Shown: in pieces, positions 51,210 to 61,295 of the stretch
Layout of the letters: every line of letters begins with the position of its first letter
Numbering within the stretch: the stretch's first letter is position 1
NCBI RefSeq assembly: GCF_000069225.1
Contig: NC_010407.1
Span: 2,232,001 to 2,296,000, forward strand
Direction of reading: 5' to 3'
Length of the DNA stretch: 64,000 nt
Source of the DNA: Clavibacter sepedonicus
GTDB taxonomy: Bacteria > Actinomycetota > Actinomycetes > Actinomycetales > Microbacteriaceae
Translations under genes and position numbers: made by a program
Notes under the pieces: model-generated
The model's database searches: none
What the model was told of the DNA's origin: nothing
What the model saw: the letters and a program-made list of their open reading frames with translations, nothing else

Positions 51210-52172
51210 TCATGACGTTGGTGACACTCGGGCCGCGGGCGTGAGCCCGTGGCTTGAGTGGATTCGTTCAGTGTTGTAGTGCTCGATGAAGGGGTCAAGC
51301 GCGTCGGCCCGGTGTTGGTTGCCGGTGAAGGGTTGCCGGTAGGCCCACTCGGTCGCGAGGGTCCGGTTGAAGCGCTCGACCTTGCCGTTCTGCCAGGGGC
51401 AGTGCGGGCGGATGAACTTCTGCCGCGCGCCCAGGTCCTGGACGGCGTTCTTGAACGCGGTCGAGTGCCGGTAGGCGAACGCGTTGTCCGTGATGACCCG
51501 CTCGATCCGGGTGATCCCGCGCCCGGCGAAGTACGCCGCTGCGCGGGTCAGGAACCCGGCCGCGGTCGCGCCTTTCTCATCGGGATGGATCTCCGCGTAG
51601 GCGAGACGGGTGTGGTCATCGACCGCGGCATGGACGTAATCGAACCCGATCCCGCGGCCGCGGACCTGCTCGCTGCGCCCGTGGACCCGCCAGCCGCCTC
51701 CGTCCGGGATCCTCCCGAGCTTCTTCACGTCCACGTGGATCAGATCACCCGGATGCTCGTGCTCATACCGGTGCGCCGTTGACCGGGATGCCCGGATCAC
51801 GGCCCCGGTGACGGGGTCCAACCATGCCAACGGCGGCGCCCCGTGCCGGCGCAGGATGCGGGAGATCGTACGGGATGGAACACCTGTCACCGGCGCCAGC
51901 CGCGCAGGACCCGCCCGCAACTGGGCCCGCGCTTCCAGCACGGCCCGTTCCCGCTCCGGGCTCGTTCGCCTCGGTACTGACCGGGGCCGCGATGACCGAT
52001 CCGTCAGCCCTCGCAGCCCCTCGGCACGGAACCGGTTCACCCATCGATGCGCGCACTGCCGCGACACCCCCAGCTCCCGCGCGACGTGCGCGACCGGCCG
52101 ACGATCCTCCACCACCCGCCGCACGAGGAGAACCCTCCCGTGAACCGTCAGACGAGCATTACCGTGGGACAT
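51210..52172 (-). CDS. IS481-family transposase
   Basis: A 320-residue intact transposase, with the DDE residues Asp148, Asp229 and Glu266 present. It differs from copy 1 at positions 218 (Arg), 239 (Ala) and 284 (Gly instead of Ser) and from copy 3 only at 284. Start, ribosome site and hairpin are the same as in copy 1. Confidence 0.95.
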   Translation of the reverse strand: MSHGNARLTVHGRVLLVRRVVEDRRPVAHVARELGVSRQCAHRWVNRFRAEGLRGLTDRSSRPRSVPRRTSPERERAVLEARAQLRAGPARLAPVTGVPSRTISRILRRHGAPPLAWLDPVTGAVIRASRSTAHRYEHEHPGDLIHVDVKKLGRIPDGGGWRVHGRSEQVRGRGIGFDYVHAAVDDHTRLAYAEIHPDEKGATAAGFLTRAAAYFAGRGITRIERVITDNAFAYRHSTAFKNAVQDLGARQKFIRPHCPWQNGKVERFNRTLATEWAYRQPFTGNQHRADALDPFIEHYNTERIHSSHGLTPAARVSPTS

Positions 52173-52173
52173 C

Positions 52174-52226
52174 GAGGCCTCCTGGCGATGGTTGAACTGA
52201 ACAGCTCCATCAAGCCAGGAGGCCTC
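52174..52226 (-). promoter_or_regulatory. hairpin covering the transposase ribosome binding site (copy 2)
   Basis: The same 13-bp arms as in copy 1 lie at 52174-52186 and 52214-52226. The helicase gene upstream ends 44 bases before the outer arm, so helicase read-through transcripts would fold this hairpin and hide the AGGAGG. Confidence 0.7.
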
Positions 52227-52269
52227 TTCACACGCCCCGAAGTGTCACCAACGTCATGGCCGAGTACAG

Positions 52270-54555
52270 CTAGACGCGCGCGAGGTCCGCGATGACGCGG
52301 TCCCCGGCGGCGGCCATGACGGTCGTCGCCTTGATCTCGGCGCGACCCAGGAGGTCGTCCATGCGGCGACGGCGGGCCTTCGTGATCAGCGTCACGACGG
52401 TGCCCTGCTTGCCCGCGCGGCCCGTGCGGCCGGCGCGGTGGAGGTAGCTCTTGTACTCGTCGGGCGCGTCGGCCTGGATGACCAGCCCGATGTCGTCGAC
52501 ATGGATGCCGCGGGCGGCCACGTCGGTGGCGACGAGCACGCGGACCTTGCCGCTCGTGAGGAGCTGCAGGTTGCGCGTGCGACGCGCCTGGTTGAGGTCG
52601 CCGTGCAGCGACGTGGCCGGGATGCCGGCGTCCTCGAGCTGGTCGGCGAGCTGCTCGGCGAACGCGCGGGTGCGGGCGAAGATCAGCGTCTTGCCCTCGC
52701 CGGAGCTCAGCTGCTCGATGATCGCGGCCTTGTCGCGCTGCTCGATGAGGAGCACGCGGTGGTCGATGGTCGACGATGCCTGGTCCTCGCCCGCGACCTC
52801 GTGGACGCTGGGCGACGGCAGGAACTCGTTGACGAGCGTCGCGACGCCCTTGTCGAGCGTGGCGGAGAAGAGCAGGCGCTGGCCGTCCTTCTTCACCTGG
52901 CGGAGGATCCGCTGCACGGGCTCGAGGAACCCGAGGTCGCACATGTGGTCGGCCTCGTCGAGCACGGTGACGACGATCTCCGAGAGGTCGAGGCGGCCCT
53001 GGTCGATGAGGTCCTCGAGGCGGCCGGGGGTCGCGATGAGGATGTCGACGCCGCGCTGGAGAGCCCCGACCTGCTTGAACTGCGGCACGCCGCCGAAGAT
53101 CGTGGTGGTGAACAGGCCGACGGAGCGGGCGATGGGCTGCACCGTGCGGTCGATCTGCATGGCGAGCTCGCGCGTCGGGGCGAGGATCAGCGCGCGGGGC
53201 TTGCGGCCCATCTTGCGGTTCTTCGCGCCGTCGTTCTCGAGCAGGCGCTCCACGAGGGGCGCGCCGAACGCGATGGTCTTGCCGGATCCGGTGCGGCCGC
53301 GGCCGAGCACGTCGCGACCCGCGAGCACGTCCGGGATGGTGGCGGCCTGGATCGGGAACGGGCTGGATGCGCCCAGCTCCTCGAGCACGCGCACGATGTT
53401 CTGGCCGAGGCCGAGGGCCGCGAAGGTCACGCCGTCGACGTCCTTGGCCGTGGTGGCCTGGGCCTCGAGGCGCTCGAGCACGACGTCCTCGGCGGGAGCG
53501 TGGCGCGGGGCGCCCTCCTTGCTCGGGTAGAAGTCGCTGTCGCGCTTGGGGCGGGCGTCGTCGTAGGACGGGCGCTCGCTGCGCTGGGGGCGGTCGCCGT
53601 AGGAGGGGCGCTCGGAGCGCTGCGGGCGGTCGCCGTACGAGGGACGCTCCGTGCGTGCCGGGCGGTCGTTGTAGGACGGACGCTCCGTGCGAGCCGGGCG
53701 GTCGTTGTAGGACGGACGCTCCGTGCGAGCCGGGCGGTCGTTGTAGGACGGACGCTCCGTTCGCTCGGCACGGTCACCGTACGACGGACGCTCCGTGCGG
53801 GCCGGGCGGGAGTCGTTGTACGACGGGCGCTCGGCGCGAGCCGGACGGTCGCTGTACGCGGGACGCTCGGTGCGGGTGTTCCGGTCGTTGTACGACGGGC
53901 GCTCGGCGCGGTCGTTGTACGCGGGGCGCTCGGAGCGCTGGGCGCGGTCGCCGTACGAGGGACGCTCGGCGCGGTCGTTGTGGGAGGGACGCTCCGAACG
54001 AGCCGGACGGTCGTCGCACGACGGACGCTCCGACCGCTGCGGCCGGTCGTTCCCGTAGGACGGACGGTCGTTGCGCGGGGCGCGGTCGTTGTACGACGGA
54101 CGCTCGGAGCGCTCGTCGCGCGCCGGACGCGCGTTCCCGTAGGACGGACGCTCGGAACGCTGGCCGCGCTCGGCACCGTAGGAGGGACGCTCGCTGCGCT
54201 GGCCGCGGTCGTTGCCGCCGCCGTAGGAGGGGCGCTCGCCGCGCTGCGGGCGGGCGTCGCCGCGCTCGGGGCGCTGGCCGGCGCGGTTGGGACGGTCGCC
54301 GTACGCGGGACGCTCGCCGCGGCCGGCGGGGCGCTCGGCGCGGGGCTCCCAGTTGGGGCGGTCGCCGCCGCGTGCGGGGCGGGCTGCGCCGCCGCGCTGG
54401 GGGCGGTCGTCCTGGCCGGAGCGCTGGGCGCGCTCGTCGGCGTTCCAGCGCTGCTTCTTGGGCGCGGGATCGGAGTTGTAGCCGCGGTGGTTCGGGCTGC
54501 GGGATCCCGCGGGGGCGCGCTTGGCGCCGCGCGGGGAGTCGTTGTTGTAGGGCAT
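52270..54555 (-). CDS. DEAD-box RNA helicase with repetitive N-terminus
   Basis: A 761-residue protein. The helicase core starts near residue 375: FAALGLGQNIVRVLEELGAS with the Q motif (PFPIQAATIPD), GRTGSGKT (motif I, ~420), PTRELA, TPGRLED, LDEADHM (the family's DEAD box), SATLD and HRAGRTGRAGKQG (motif VI). Residues ~107-334 are unstructured Arg/Ser/Tyr repeats (ERPSYNDRPART type), preceded by a Gly/Arg-rich start. Most DEAD-box proteins carry the RGG-like tail at the C-terminus. It likely remodels mRNA or ribosome precursors at low temperature. The TAG stop lies in the CTAG of IS copy 2. Confidence 0.92.
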   Translation of the reverse strand: MPYNNDSPRGAKRAPAGSRSPNHRGYNSDPAPKKQRWNADERAQRSGQDDRPQRGGAARPARGGDRPNWEPRAERPAGRGERPAYGDRPNRAGQRPERGDARPQRGERPSYGGGNDRGQRSERPSYGAERGQRSERPSYGNARPARDERSERPSYNDRAPRNDRPSYGNDRPQRSERPSCDDRPARSERPSHNDRAERPSYGDRAQRSERPAYNDRAERPSYNDRNTRTERPAYSDRPARAERPSYNDSRPARTERPSYGDRAERTERPSYNDRPARTERPSYNDRPARTERPSYNDRPARTERPSYGDRPQRSERPSYGDRPQRSERPSYDDARPKRDSDFYPSKEGAPRHAPAEDVVLERLEAQATTAKDVDGVTFAALGLGQNIVRVLEELGASSPFPIQAATIPDVLAGRDVLGRGRTGSGKTIAFGAPLVERLLENDGAKNRKMGRKPRALILAPTRELAMQIDRTVQPIARSVGLFTTTIFGGVPQFKQVGALQRGVDILIATPGRLEDLIDQGRLDLSEIVVTVLDEADHMCDLGFLEPVQRILRQVKKDGQRLLFSATLDKGVATLVNEFLPSPSVHEVAGEDQASSTIDHRVLLIEQRDKAAIIEQLSSGEGKTLIFARTRAFAEQLADQLEDAGIPATSLHGDLNQARRTRNLQLLTSGKVRVLVATDVAARGIHVDDIGLVIQADAPDEYKSYLHRAGRTGRAGKQGTVVTLITKARRRRMDDLLGRAEIKATTVMAAAGDRVIADLARV
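53554..54237 (-). repeat. in-frame repeat region coding the helicase tail
   Basis: About 19 imperfect 8-13-residue units centred on RPSY or RPAY followed by GDR, NDR or similar. Four consecutive SYNDRPARTERP-type starts at residues 270, 282, 294 and 306 follow a strict 12-residue (36-bp) period with almost identical DNA, so this part has expanded recently. Confidence 0.85.
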
Positions 54556-54644
54556 GAGGGATTCCTCGTTCTGCTCGGATGCATGACAGTGCGCATGTGC
54601 GAAGCAGCGCGCTACAGGATCAGGGTGCGCAGAGCTGCTCTCAA

Positions 54645-54665
54645 CCCGGGCAGTCGTCGCCCGGG
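54645..54665 (-). promoter_or_regulatory. GC-rich hairpin in the helicase leader
   Basis: CCCGGGC and GCCCGGG form a perfect 7-bp stem with a 7-base loop about 90 bases before the helicase ATG on the minus strand. Cold-shock helicase genes often have long structured 5' leaders. The rest of 54556-54854 shows no gene; the hairpin could also end transcription arriving from the broken RND gene's promoter region in the opposite orientation. Confidence 0.35.
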
Positions 54666-54854
54666 GGCCGTGTCATCGCGTGACGTACCCCTCTGCGGAA
54701 TGAGAGGGGGAAACCGGCCCACCTGACTGACAAATCCGATCCGCCCGGATGGATGGTCCGGTAGCGGTGTCAAGAGCCGACGGGAGAACACTACCGGACG
54801 CGGACCGCGGGCACCAGGGCAGCGCTCCGCCCGGGCGGGGTCGTGAGGCCAGGA

Positions 54855-57800
54855 TCAGCTTGCGGCGTCGGCCTCGGTCGTCGCCGCGGATCCGCCCGCC
54901 GGCAGCCCGCGCTCGGCCCGCTTCCGGTCGCGGCGCGCCTGGATCCTGAGGCCCGCGCGCTCCACGAGCGAGTACAGCGACGGCAGCACGAGCAGCGTCA
55001 GCACGGTCGACGACAGCAGGCCGCCGATCACGACGATCGCGAGCGGCTGCGAGATGAACCCGCCGTGCCCGGTGAGCCCGATCGCGAGCGGCAGCAGCGC
55101 GAAGATCGTCGCGAGCGCCGTCATGAGGATGGGCCGGAGCCGTCGCCCCGCCCCCTGGAGGATGGCCTGGCGGAGGCTCATGCCGCGCGTCCGGTACTGG
55201 TTCACGAGGTCGATGAGGACGATCGCGTTGGTCACCACGATGCCCACGAGCATCAGGAGGCCTGATGATCGACGCGACGCCCAGGGGGATCCCCGTCACC
55301 ACCTGCAGCAGCACCGCGCCGGTCGCCGCGAACGGCACCGAGACGAGCAGCACGAGCGGCTGGATGAGGCTCCGGAACGTCGCCACCATGATGATGTAGA
55401 CGATCAGGATCGCCGCCAGCACCGCGAGCCCGAGCTGCCCGAACGCGTCGGACTGCTGCGACGCGACGCCGCCGAGCGAGGCCTGCGCGCCGGCGGGCAG
55501 CTGCACGCCGGCGACGGCCTGCGAGACCTCGGACGACGCGAAGCCCACGTCGTCGCTGCCGGGCGTGGCACTCACGGTCGCGCTGCGGAAGCCGCCCGTG
55601 GTCGTCACGGTCGCGGGGCCGTCGGCCACCTCGACGGTCGCGAGGTCGCTGAGCGGCACGAGGCCGCGGGCGGTCGGGATCCGGAAGTCGCGCAGCCCCT
55701 GCAGGCTCTGCGCGGCGTCCGGGTCCTGGATGTAGATGGACAGCGTCTTCTCGTCGATGACGACCTGCCCGACCGCGGCCGGCAGCCGGCTCGCGGTGAC
55801 GATGCCGCCCACGGCCTGCTCGCTGAGCCCGGCGGCCGCGGCCTTCGCCCGGTCGACGGTCACCGCGATGTACGGCTGCGTCTCGGACAGGTTGCTCGTG
55901 GCCTGCTCGATGGACGGGATGTCCTTCACGGCCGCGAGCACCGCATCTGCCGACGCCTTGAGGTCGTCGGAGTCGTTGGCGGTGATCTCCACGGTGATGT
56001 CGCTCGAGGAGAACCCGCCCGAGGCCGCCGCGAGCGACACGTCGCCCACGTCGGTGAGGCCGTCGACCGCGGTGCGCACCCGTTCGCGGATGGCGTCCTG
56101 GTCCGCGTCCGCGTCGGTCGTCAGCGCGAACGTGATCCCGCCGCCGCCGAAGGCCGAGGTGAGCGATGTGCTGTCCGAGCCGATGGAGGTCTGGACGGTG
56201 TCGACGCCCTCGACGCCGATGAGCGCCTGCTCGACCTTCGTCGCCGCGGCGTCCTGCGCCTCGAGGCTCGTGTCGCTCGGGAGCTCCTGCGAGACGGTGA
56301 GCGTGTTCTGCCCGCTGTCGCCGAGGAAGTTCGTCTTCATGCTCGGGATGAGCGCGACCGTGCCGCCGAGCACGAGGATCGCGAGGATCAGCGTGACCGC
56401 GGAGTGCTTGAGCGTCCACGCGAGGATCGGCAGGTAGCCGCGCTGGAGGCGGGTCGGCTTGCCGATCCCCTCGGCCTGGCCGTCGGCCTAGCCGTTCGCG
56501 GCGTGGGATCCGCGGGCCCGCCGACCGGCGCGCCCCCGGTCGTCGACCCCACCGCGGACGGCGGCGTGCGCCCCCGTGCGCGCGGTCTCGGCGGTCGCGG
56601 CGGCGGCGGCCTTCCTGCGCGCCCGCCGCGACTCCCCCTCCGGCCGCAGGAACCAGTACGCGAGCACCGGCACGATCGTCAGCGAGACGAACAGCGACGC
56701 GGCGAGCGCGATGGTCACGGTCAGCGCGAACGGCCGGAACAGCTCGCCCGTGATGTCGCCCACGAGCGCGATCGGCAGGAACACCGCGACCGTCGTGGCG
56801 GTGGACGCCGTCACCGCGCCCGCGACCTCCCGCACGGCCGCGCGGATCGCGTCGAGCCGGTCGGGCGTGAAGGAGAGGTGCCGCTTGATGTTCTCGATCA
56901 CCACGATGGAGTCATCCACCACGCGCCCGACCGCGATCGTGAGCGCGCCGAGCGTGATGATGTTGAGCGTGTAGCCGGAGGCCAGCATCCCGATGAAGGT
57001 GATGAGCACGGACGCCGGGATGGAGATCGCGGTCACGATCGTCGACCGGATCGACATCAGGAACACGAGGATCACGAGGACGGCGAACACGAGGCCGAGC
57101 AGTCCCTCTGTGGTGAGGCTCGAGATCGACTGCTCGATGAACGGCGCCTGGTCGAAGACGACCGTCAACTTCGTGTCGTTCCCCAGGTCCTCCGACAGCT
57201 GCGGCAGCAGCTGGGTGACGAGGTGCGACACGTCGACCGTGTTGCCCGCGGGCGTCTTGGTGACCGCGATGGTGAGCGACGGCTGGCCGTCGACGCGCGA
57301 GATGCCGGTGGTCGGATCCTGGCCGAGCTCCACGGTGGCGACGTCGCCGATCGTGAGCTGGCGCCCGCCCGCCGCGCCCAGGAGCGGCAGCGACGCGAGG
57401 TCCTGGGTGGATCCGAGGCGCGTGCCCGACTGCACCGAGAGCGTCGTGCCGTCCTCCGTCACGGATCCCGCGGGCAGGAGCGAGCCGTTCGCGTCGAGCG
57501 CGTCGCGGATCGCCTGGTTCGTGAGGCCGGCCGCCTGCACCTTCGCGGGGTCGGGCGTGACGACCACGCGCTGCCCGACCGTGCCGAGGAGGCTCGCGTC
57601 GCGCACGCCGGCGAGCTTGCGGATGTCGGCGAGCGTCGAGCGCTCGAGCGCGGCCGTCAGGTCCTGCGGGCTGAGGTCGCTCGTGACGGCGATCTGGATC
57701 ACCGGCAGGTCGTCGATGCTGCCCGCGATCACCACCGGGTCGATGCCGTCCGGCAGCGTCGTGCGGATCCGGTTGATGGCCTGGTCGATCTTCTGCTCGG

Positions 57801-58113
57801 CCGTCGCCAGGTCGGTGCCGTACGTGAAGGACGCCGAGATGACGGACGAGTCGGTGCGCGAGGTCGCGGTGGAGGACTCGAGCCCCGGCACCGCCTGGAT
57901 CGCGCGCTCGATGGGCGTCGACACGTCGGAGTCGACGACCGCGGGCGATGCGCCCGGGTAGGCCGTGACGACCGCGAGCTGCGGGAACGACACCGACGGG
58001 ATGAGCTCCTGCTTGAGCGTCGTCAGCGCGATGCCGCCGAACACCCCGATGACGACCGTGATGAGCGCGATCAGCGCCCGGTTGCGGAGGCTGAAGACGG
58101 AGAGGAGATGCAG
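54855..58113 (-). pseudogene. RND-family efflux transporter (AcrB/HAE1-like), disrupted
   Basis: Three adjoining parts make one ~1,085-residue RND pump. Part 1 (to 56488) has the N-terminal helix SLRNRALIALITVVIGVFGG, porter domain and helices TM2-6 with GRVVDDSIVVIENI (the proton-relay Asp pair). It stops at an in-frame TAG (56488-56490), and the same frame resumes with GKPTRLQRGYLPILAW and the second porter half. At about 55258 one extra base shifts the frame (VASII, then LLMLVGIVVTNAIVLIDLVN in the next frame). A likely CTG start at 58113 follows AAGGAG by 6 bases. Removing one base and the nonsense codon restores a normal transporter. Confidence 0.82.
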
Positions 58114-58300
58114 GGGGTGCTCCTTGTGCGATGCGGGCCGCGGGTGCGGCGGTCGCTCGGACCGCTGATCGCCCGCACCGGGACCCGCCCCGTGGGGGAA
58201 GTATCGCACCCGCCGTCGGGAAATCCCCGCTCGCGACCGGTTTTCAGTGGTCCGTCACCGCATCCAGCCGACTCCCCTGTCCGCGGAGCATGCTGGAGGG

Positions 58301-58699
58301 ATGGCGCACCGGGCATCGAGCACGAGGGACAGCGTCCCCGCGCCCAAGACCTGCGCCTCGTGCGGCCGCACCATCGAGTGGCGGAAGAAGTGGGAGCGCG
58401 ACTGGGACGAGGTGCGCTACTGCAGCGACGCGTGCCGTCGCCGCGGCGTCACCGACGTCGACGAGCGGCTCGAACGCCGGATCCTCGACCTCCTCGCGCA
58501 CCGTGCCGGCGGCGCCACCATCTGCCCGTCGGAGGCCGCCCGCGCGGAGTCGCCCGACGAGTGGCGCGACCTCATGGAGCCGGCCCGGCGCGCGGCCCGG
58601 CGGCTGGTCGAGGCCGGCGAGGTGGAGATCACCCAGAAGGGGTCGGTCGTCGATCCCTCCACCGCCAAGGGGCCCATCCGGATCCGCCGTCGTCGCTGA
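58301..58699 (+). CDS. DUF2256-DUF3253 fusion protein
   Basis: A 132-residue protein. The N-terminal half is DUF2256: [20 protein letters not shown] then [10 protein letters not shown], a treble-clef-like zinc site with four Cys. The C-terminal half is DUF3253, a winged-helix-like domain ([40 protein letters not shown]). Each is also found alone. Role unknown; nucleic-acid binding is plausible from the fold. ATG 58301 sits directly after GGAGGG, so the spacing is unusually short. Confidence 0.8.
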   Translation: MAHRASSTRDSVPAPKTCASCGRTIEWRKKWERDWDEVRYCSDACRRRGVTDVDERLERRILDLLAHRAGGATICPSEAARAESPDEWRDLMEPARRAARRLVEAGEVEITQKGSVVDPSTAKGPIRIRRRR

Positions 58700-58716
58700 C
58701 GAGGCACACTAGGGGG

Positions 58717-59115
58717 ATGCATCGACCGACCCTCACCGTCCTGACCGCCGTCGCGAGCGCGGCGCTCCTGTCCGGATGCGGGGCCAGCGCGCAGTTCACG
58801 TCGCCCACCACGGAGATCTACGCGACCACGGCGGACGCCCAGACCGCGCTCGCCACGGCGATGCCGACGTGGATCCCCGCGGACGGCACCCTCATCCGCA
58901 CCAAGTCCGAGGCGAAGGCCGGCAGCATCGTCGCCGTGCAGACGGGCCAGGCCGCGCCCGCCCCCGGCGGCTGCACCGACCTCCAGATGCCCACCATCGA
59001 GGACACCTGGTGGCCACCGGAGATCGACCCGGCCACCGTCACCTGCGCCGACGGCTGGAACGTGTTCGGCGCGAACGGCCGTCTCTACGGCTGGAGCACC
59101 ACGGTCCTCCCCTAA
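58717..59115 (+). CDS. putative lipoprotein
   Basis: A 132-residue protein with a lipoprotein signal peptide ending in LLSGC (Cys21). The mature part is polar with two Cys (GGCTDLQMP and VTCADGWNVFG), probably a disulphide, and Trp-rich TWWPPEI. No family assigned. The start is just after AGGGGG. Its TAA overlaps the TAG of the convergent FUSC-type gene by three bases. Confidence 0.72.
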   Translation: MHRPTLTVLTAVASAALLSGCGASAQFTSPTTEIYATTADAQTALATAMPTWIPADGTLIRTKSEAKAGSIVAVQTGQAAPAPGGCTDLQMPTIEDTWWPPEIDPATVTCADGWNVFGANGRLYGWSTTVLP

Positions 59116-60191
59116 GCCGTGGCGGTGCCCCCGGATGCGGCTCCCGCCCGCCGCCGACGCCGGGCCGCGAGCGCCCGCAGCACGAGGATCACGACCACGC
59201 CGACCGCCGCGCCCACCCCCGTGTCGACCACGCGGTCGGCGACGAGCGGCAGCACCGGCAGAGGCCGGCCGAGGCCGCCCATCACGAGCGCGAGCGGCGT
59301 GATGAAGACGAGCGCCAGCCCGTAGTGCCTGCCGACCGCGATCTCCGCGGCGAACTGGCAGGCGACGGCGACGGCGATCACGGCCGGCGCGGGCAGGTGC
59401 AGCGCGAGGATTCCCGCGGCCACCACCGATCCGGCGAGCGTCCCGAGCACGCGGTGCGCCACGCGCGTGAACGACAGCGGCCCGCGCACCACCGGCAGCA
59501 CGGCGACGAGCGTCACGACGGCCCAGTAGTGGTGCCCGAGCCCGAGCGCCACCGCGATCGCGCCCGCCACCAGAGCGCCGACGACGTTCGCGACCACGGC
59601 CGTCCACGCGGCGGGGTCCCGGTGCACGGCGGCGTCGCGCACGGGGATCCGCGGCAGCGCACGGAAGCGGTGCGCCTGCGTGTCGGGCGCCCAGCGGCGG
59701 AGCAGCCAGCCGGACATGCAGACGCCGGCGGAGAAGAGGATCGCGGCCACCGCGGTCAGCAGCGCGTCGCGCGCCTGCGAGGGATCCACCGGCACGGCCG
59801 CGCACACGACGAGGCCGAACACGGGGAACAGCGGATGCGGGGGCACGAGGCTCATCGCCGTCGACACGAGGGACGCCCCGCCCAGCACGATCACGAGGCC
59901 GACGGCCTCGAGCGCGAGCGGCGCGTCGGCGAGCGACAGCAGGACGCCCGTGGAGATCGCGACGAGCATCATCGCCGCTCCGGCGCCCACGCTCGCGAGC
60001 CGCAGCCGATAGCGCTCGTTCCGCCCGTAGAGCCCGGTGAACACCCCGAACGACGCGTAGAGCGCGAGGTCCAGGCGGTCGATCGCGAGCAGCACGACGA
60101 GCGGCACCAGGAGCCCGACGCTCGCGCGCATCGCGGCCTCGAGGCCGAGCGTCCGGGTCGACGGCGGTCGCGGGATGGGCGATGACGTCAC
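59112..60191 (-). CDS. FUSC-family membrane protein (aromatic acid exporter-like)
   Basis: A 359-residue membrane protein with two sets of about five helices (residues ~20-165 and 200-345). ALYASFGVFTGLYGRNERYR and GHHYWAVVTLVAVLPVVRGPLSFTRVAHRVLGTLAGS are the typical FUSC repeats, with the conserved RxxxTxxG-like segment. Family members export aromatic acids or modify envelope traffic. Monocistronic; its upstream 127 bases contain a terminator-like hairpin. Confidence 0.82.
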   Translation of the reverse strand: MTSSPIPRPPSTRTLGLEAAMRASVGLLVPLVVLLAIDRLDLALYASFGVFTGLYGRNERYRLRLASVGAGAAMMLVAISTGVLLSLADAPLALEAVGLVIVLGGASLVSTAMSLVPPHPLFPVFGLVVCAAVPVDPSQARDALLTAVAAILFSAGVCMSGWLLRRWAPDTQAHRFRALPRIPVRDAAVHRDPAAWTAVVANVVGALVAGAIAVALGLGHHYWAVVTLVAVLPVVRGPLSFTRVAHRVLGTLAGSVVAAGILALHLPAPAVIAVAVACQFAAEIAVGRHYGLALVFITPLALVMGGLGRPLPVLPLVADRVVDTGVGAAVGVVVILVLRALAARRRRRAGAASGGTATA

Positions 60192-60267
60192 ACGGGGTCC
60201 GATCTCCCCGGGAGCGGAAACGGGGCCTCCCCACGGTACGCCCGTGCGGCACCGCCCCCGGACGCGA

Positions 60268-60299
60268 CGACGCGCCCCCGGTCTCCCGAGGGCGCGTCG
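60268..60299 (-). terminator. strong hairpin, probable original terminator of the LysR-type gene
   Basis: CGACGCGCCC and GGGCGCGTCG form a perfect 10-bp GC stem with a 12-base loop between the FUSC gene and IS copy 3. Read on the minus strand it would lie about 23 bases after the LysR-type stop codon if the 1.07-kb element were removed. It now stands downstream of the transposase gene. Confidence 0.6.
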
Positions 60300-60331
60300 G
60301 TCGATCTCGCGTCGGCGCTAGGTGTACTGAG

Positions 60332-61294
60332 TCATGACGTTGGTGACACTCGGGCCGCGGGCGTGAGCCCGTGGCTTGAGTGGATTCGTTCAGTGTTGTA
60401 GTGCTCGATGAAGGGGTCAAGCGCGTCGGCCCGGTGTTGGTTGCTGGTGAAGGGTTGCCGGTAGGCCCACTCGGTCGCGAGGGTCCGGTTGAAGCGCTCG
60501 ACCTTGCCGTTCTGCCAGGGGCAGTGCGGGCGGATGAACTTCTGCCGCGCGCCCAGGTCCTGGACGGCGTTCTTGAACGCGGTCGAGTGCCGGTAGGCGA
60601 ACGCGTTGTCCGTGATGACCCGCTCGATCCGGGTGATCCCGCGCCCGGCGAAGTACGCCGCTGCGCGGGTCAGGAACCCGGCCGCGGTCGCGCCTTTCTC
60701 ATCGGGATGGATCTCCGCGTAGGCGAGACGGGTGTGGTCATCGACCGCGGCATGGACGTAATCGAACCCGATCCCGCGGCCGCGGACCTGCTCGCTGCGC
60801 CCGTGGACCCGCCAGCCGCCTCCGTCCGGGATCCTCCCGAGCTTCTTCACGTCCACGTGGATCAGATCACCCGGATGCTCGTGCTCATACCGGTGCGCCG
60901 TTGACCGGGATGCCCGGATCACGGCCCCGGTGACGGGGTCCAACCATGCCAACGGCGGCGCCCCGTGCCGGCGCAGGATGCGGGAGATCGTACGGGATGG
61001 AACACCTGTCACCGGCGCCAGCCGCGCAGGACCCGCCCGCAACTGGGCCCGCGCTTCCAGCACGGCCCGTTCCCGCTCCGGGCTCGTTCGCCTCGGTACT
61101 GACCGGGGCCGCGATGACCGATCCGTCAGCCCTCGCAGCCCCTCGGCACGGAACCGGTTCACCCATCGATGCGCGCACTGCCGCGACACCCCCAGCTCCC
61201 GCGCGACGTGCGCGACCGGCCGACGATCCTCCACCACCCGCCGCACGAGGAGAACCCTCCCGTGAACCGTCAGACGAGCATTACCGTGGGACAT
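60332..61294 (-). CDS. IS481-family transposase
   Basis: A 320-residue intact transposase with Asp148, Asp229 and Glu266. It carries Arg218, Ala239 and Ser284, the combination between copies 1 and 2. Stop codon in the left inverted repeat and hairpin at the start as in the others. Confidence 0.95.
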   Translation of the reverse strand: MSHGNARLTVHGRVLLVRRVVEDRRPVAHVARELGVSRQCAHRWVNRFRAEGLRGLTDRSSRPRSVPRRTSPERERAVLEARAQLRAGPARLAPVTGVPSRTISRILRRHGAPPLAWLDPVTGAVIRASRSTAHRYEHEHPGDLIHVDVKKLGRIPDGGGWRVHGRSEQVRGRGIGFDYVHAAVDDHTRLAYAEIHPDEKGATAAGFLTRAAAYFAGRGITRIERVITDNAFAYRHSTAFKNAVQDLGARQKFIRPHCPWQNGKVERFNRTLATEWAYRQPFTSNQHRADALDPFIEHYNTERIHSSHGLTPAARVSPTS

Positions 61295-61295
61295 C

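Larger units (their letters stand above)
51200..52269 (-). mobile_element. IS481-family insertion sequence, copy 2
   Basis: Same element as at 24753-25822. It is flanked by CTAG at 51196-51199 and 52270-52273; the right CTAG holds the TAG stop codon of the DEAD-box helicase gene. Outermost bases are C (left) and G (right). It lies 19 bases after the soxR stop, with transposase on the minus strand. Confidence 0.93.

Noticed and set aside
53554..54237. CRISPR-like array, from regular 36-bp repeats
   Set aside because: There are no unique spacers and no cas genes; the repeats are in frame and code for the helicase tail.
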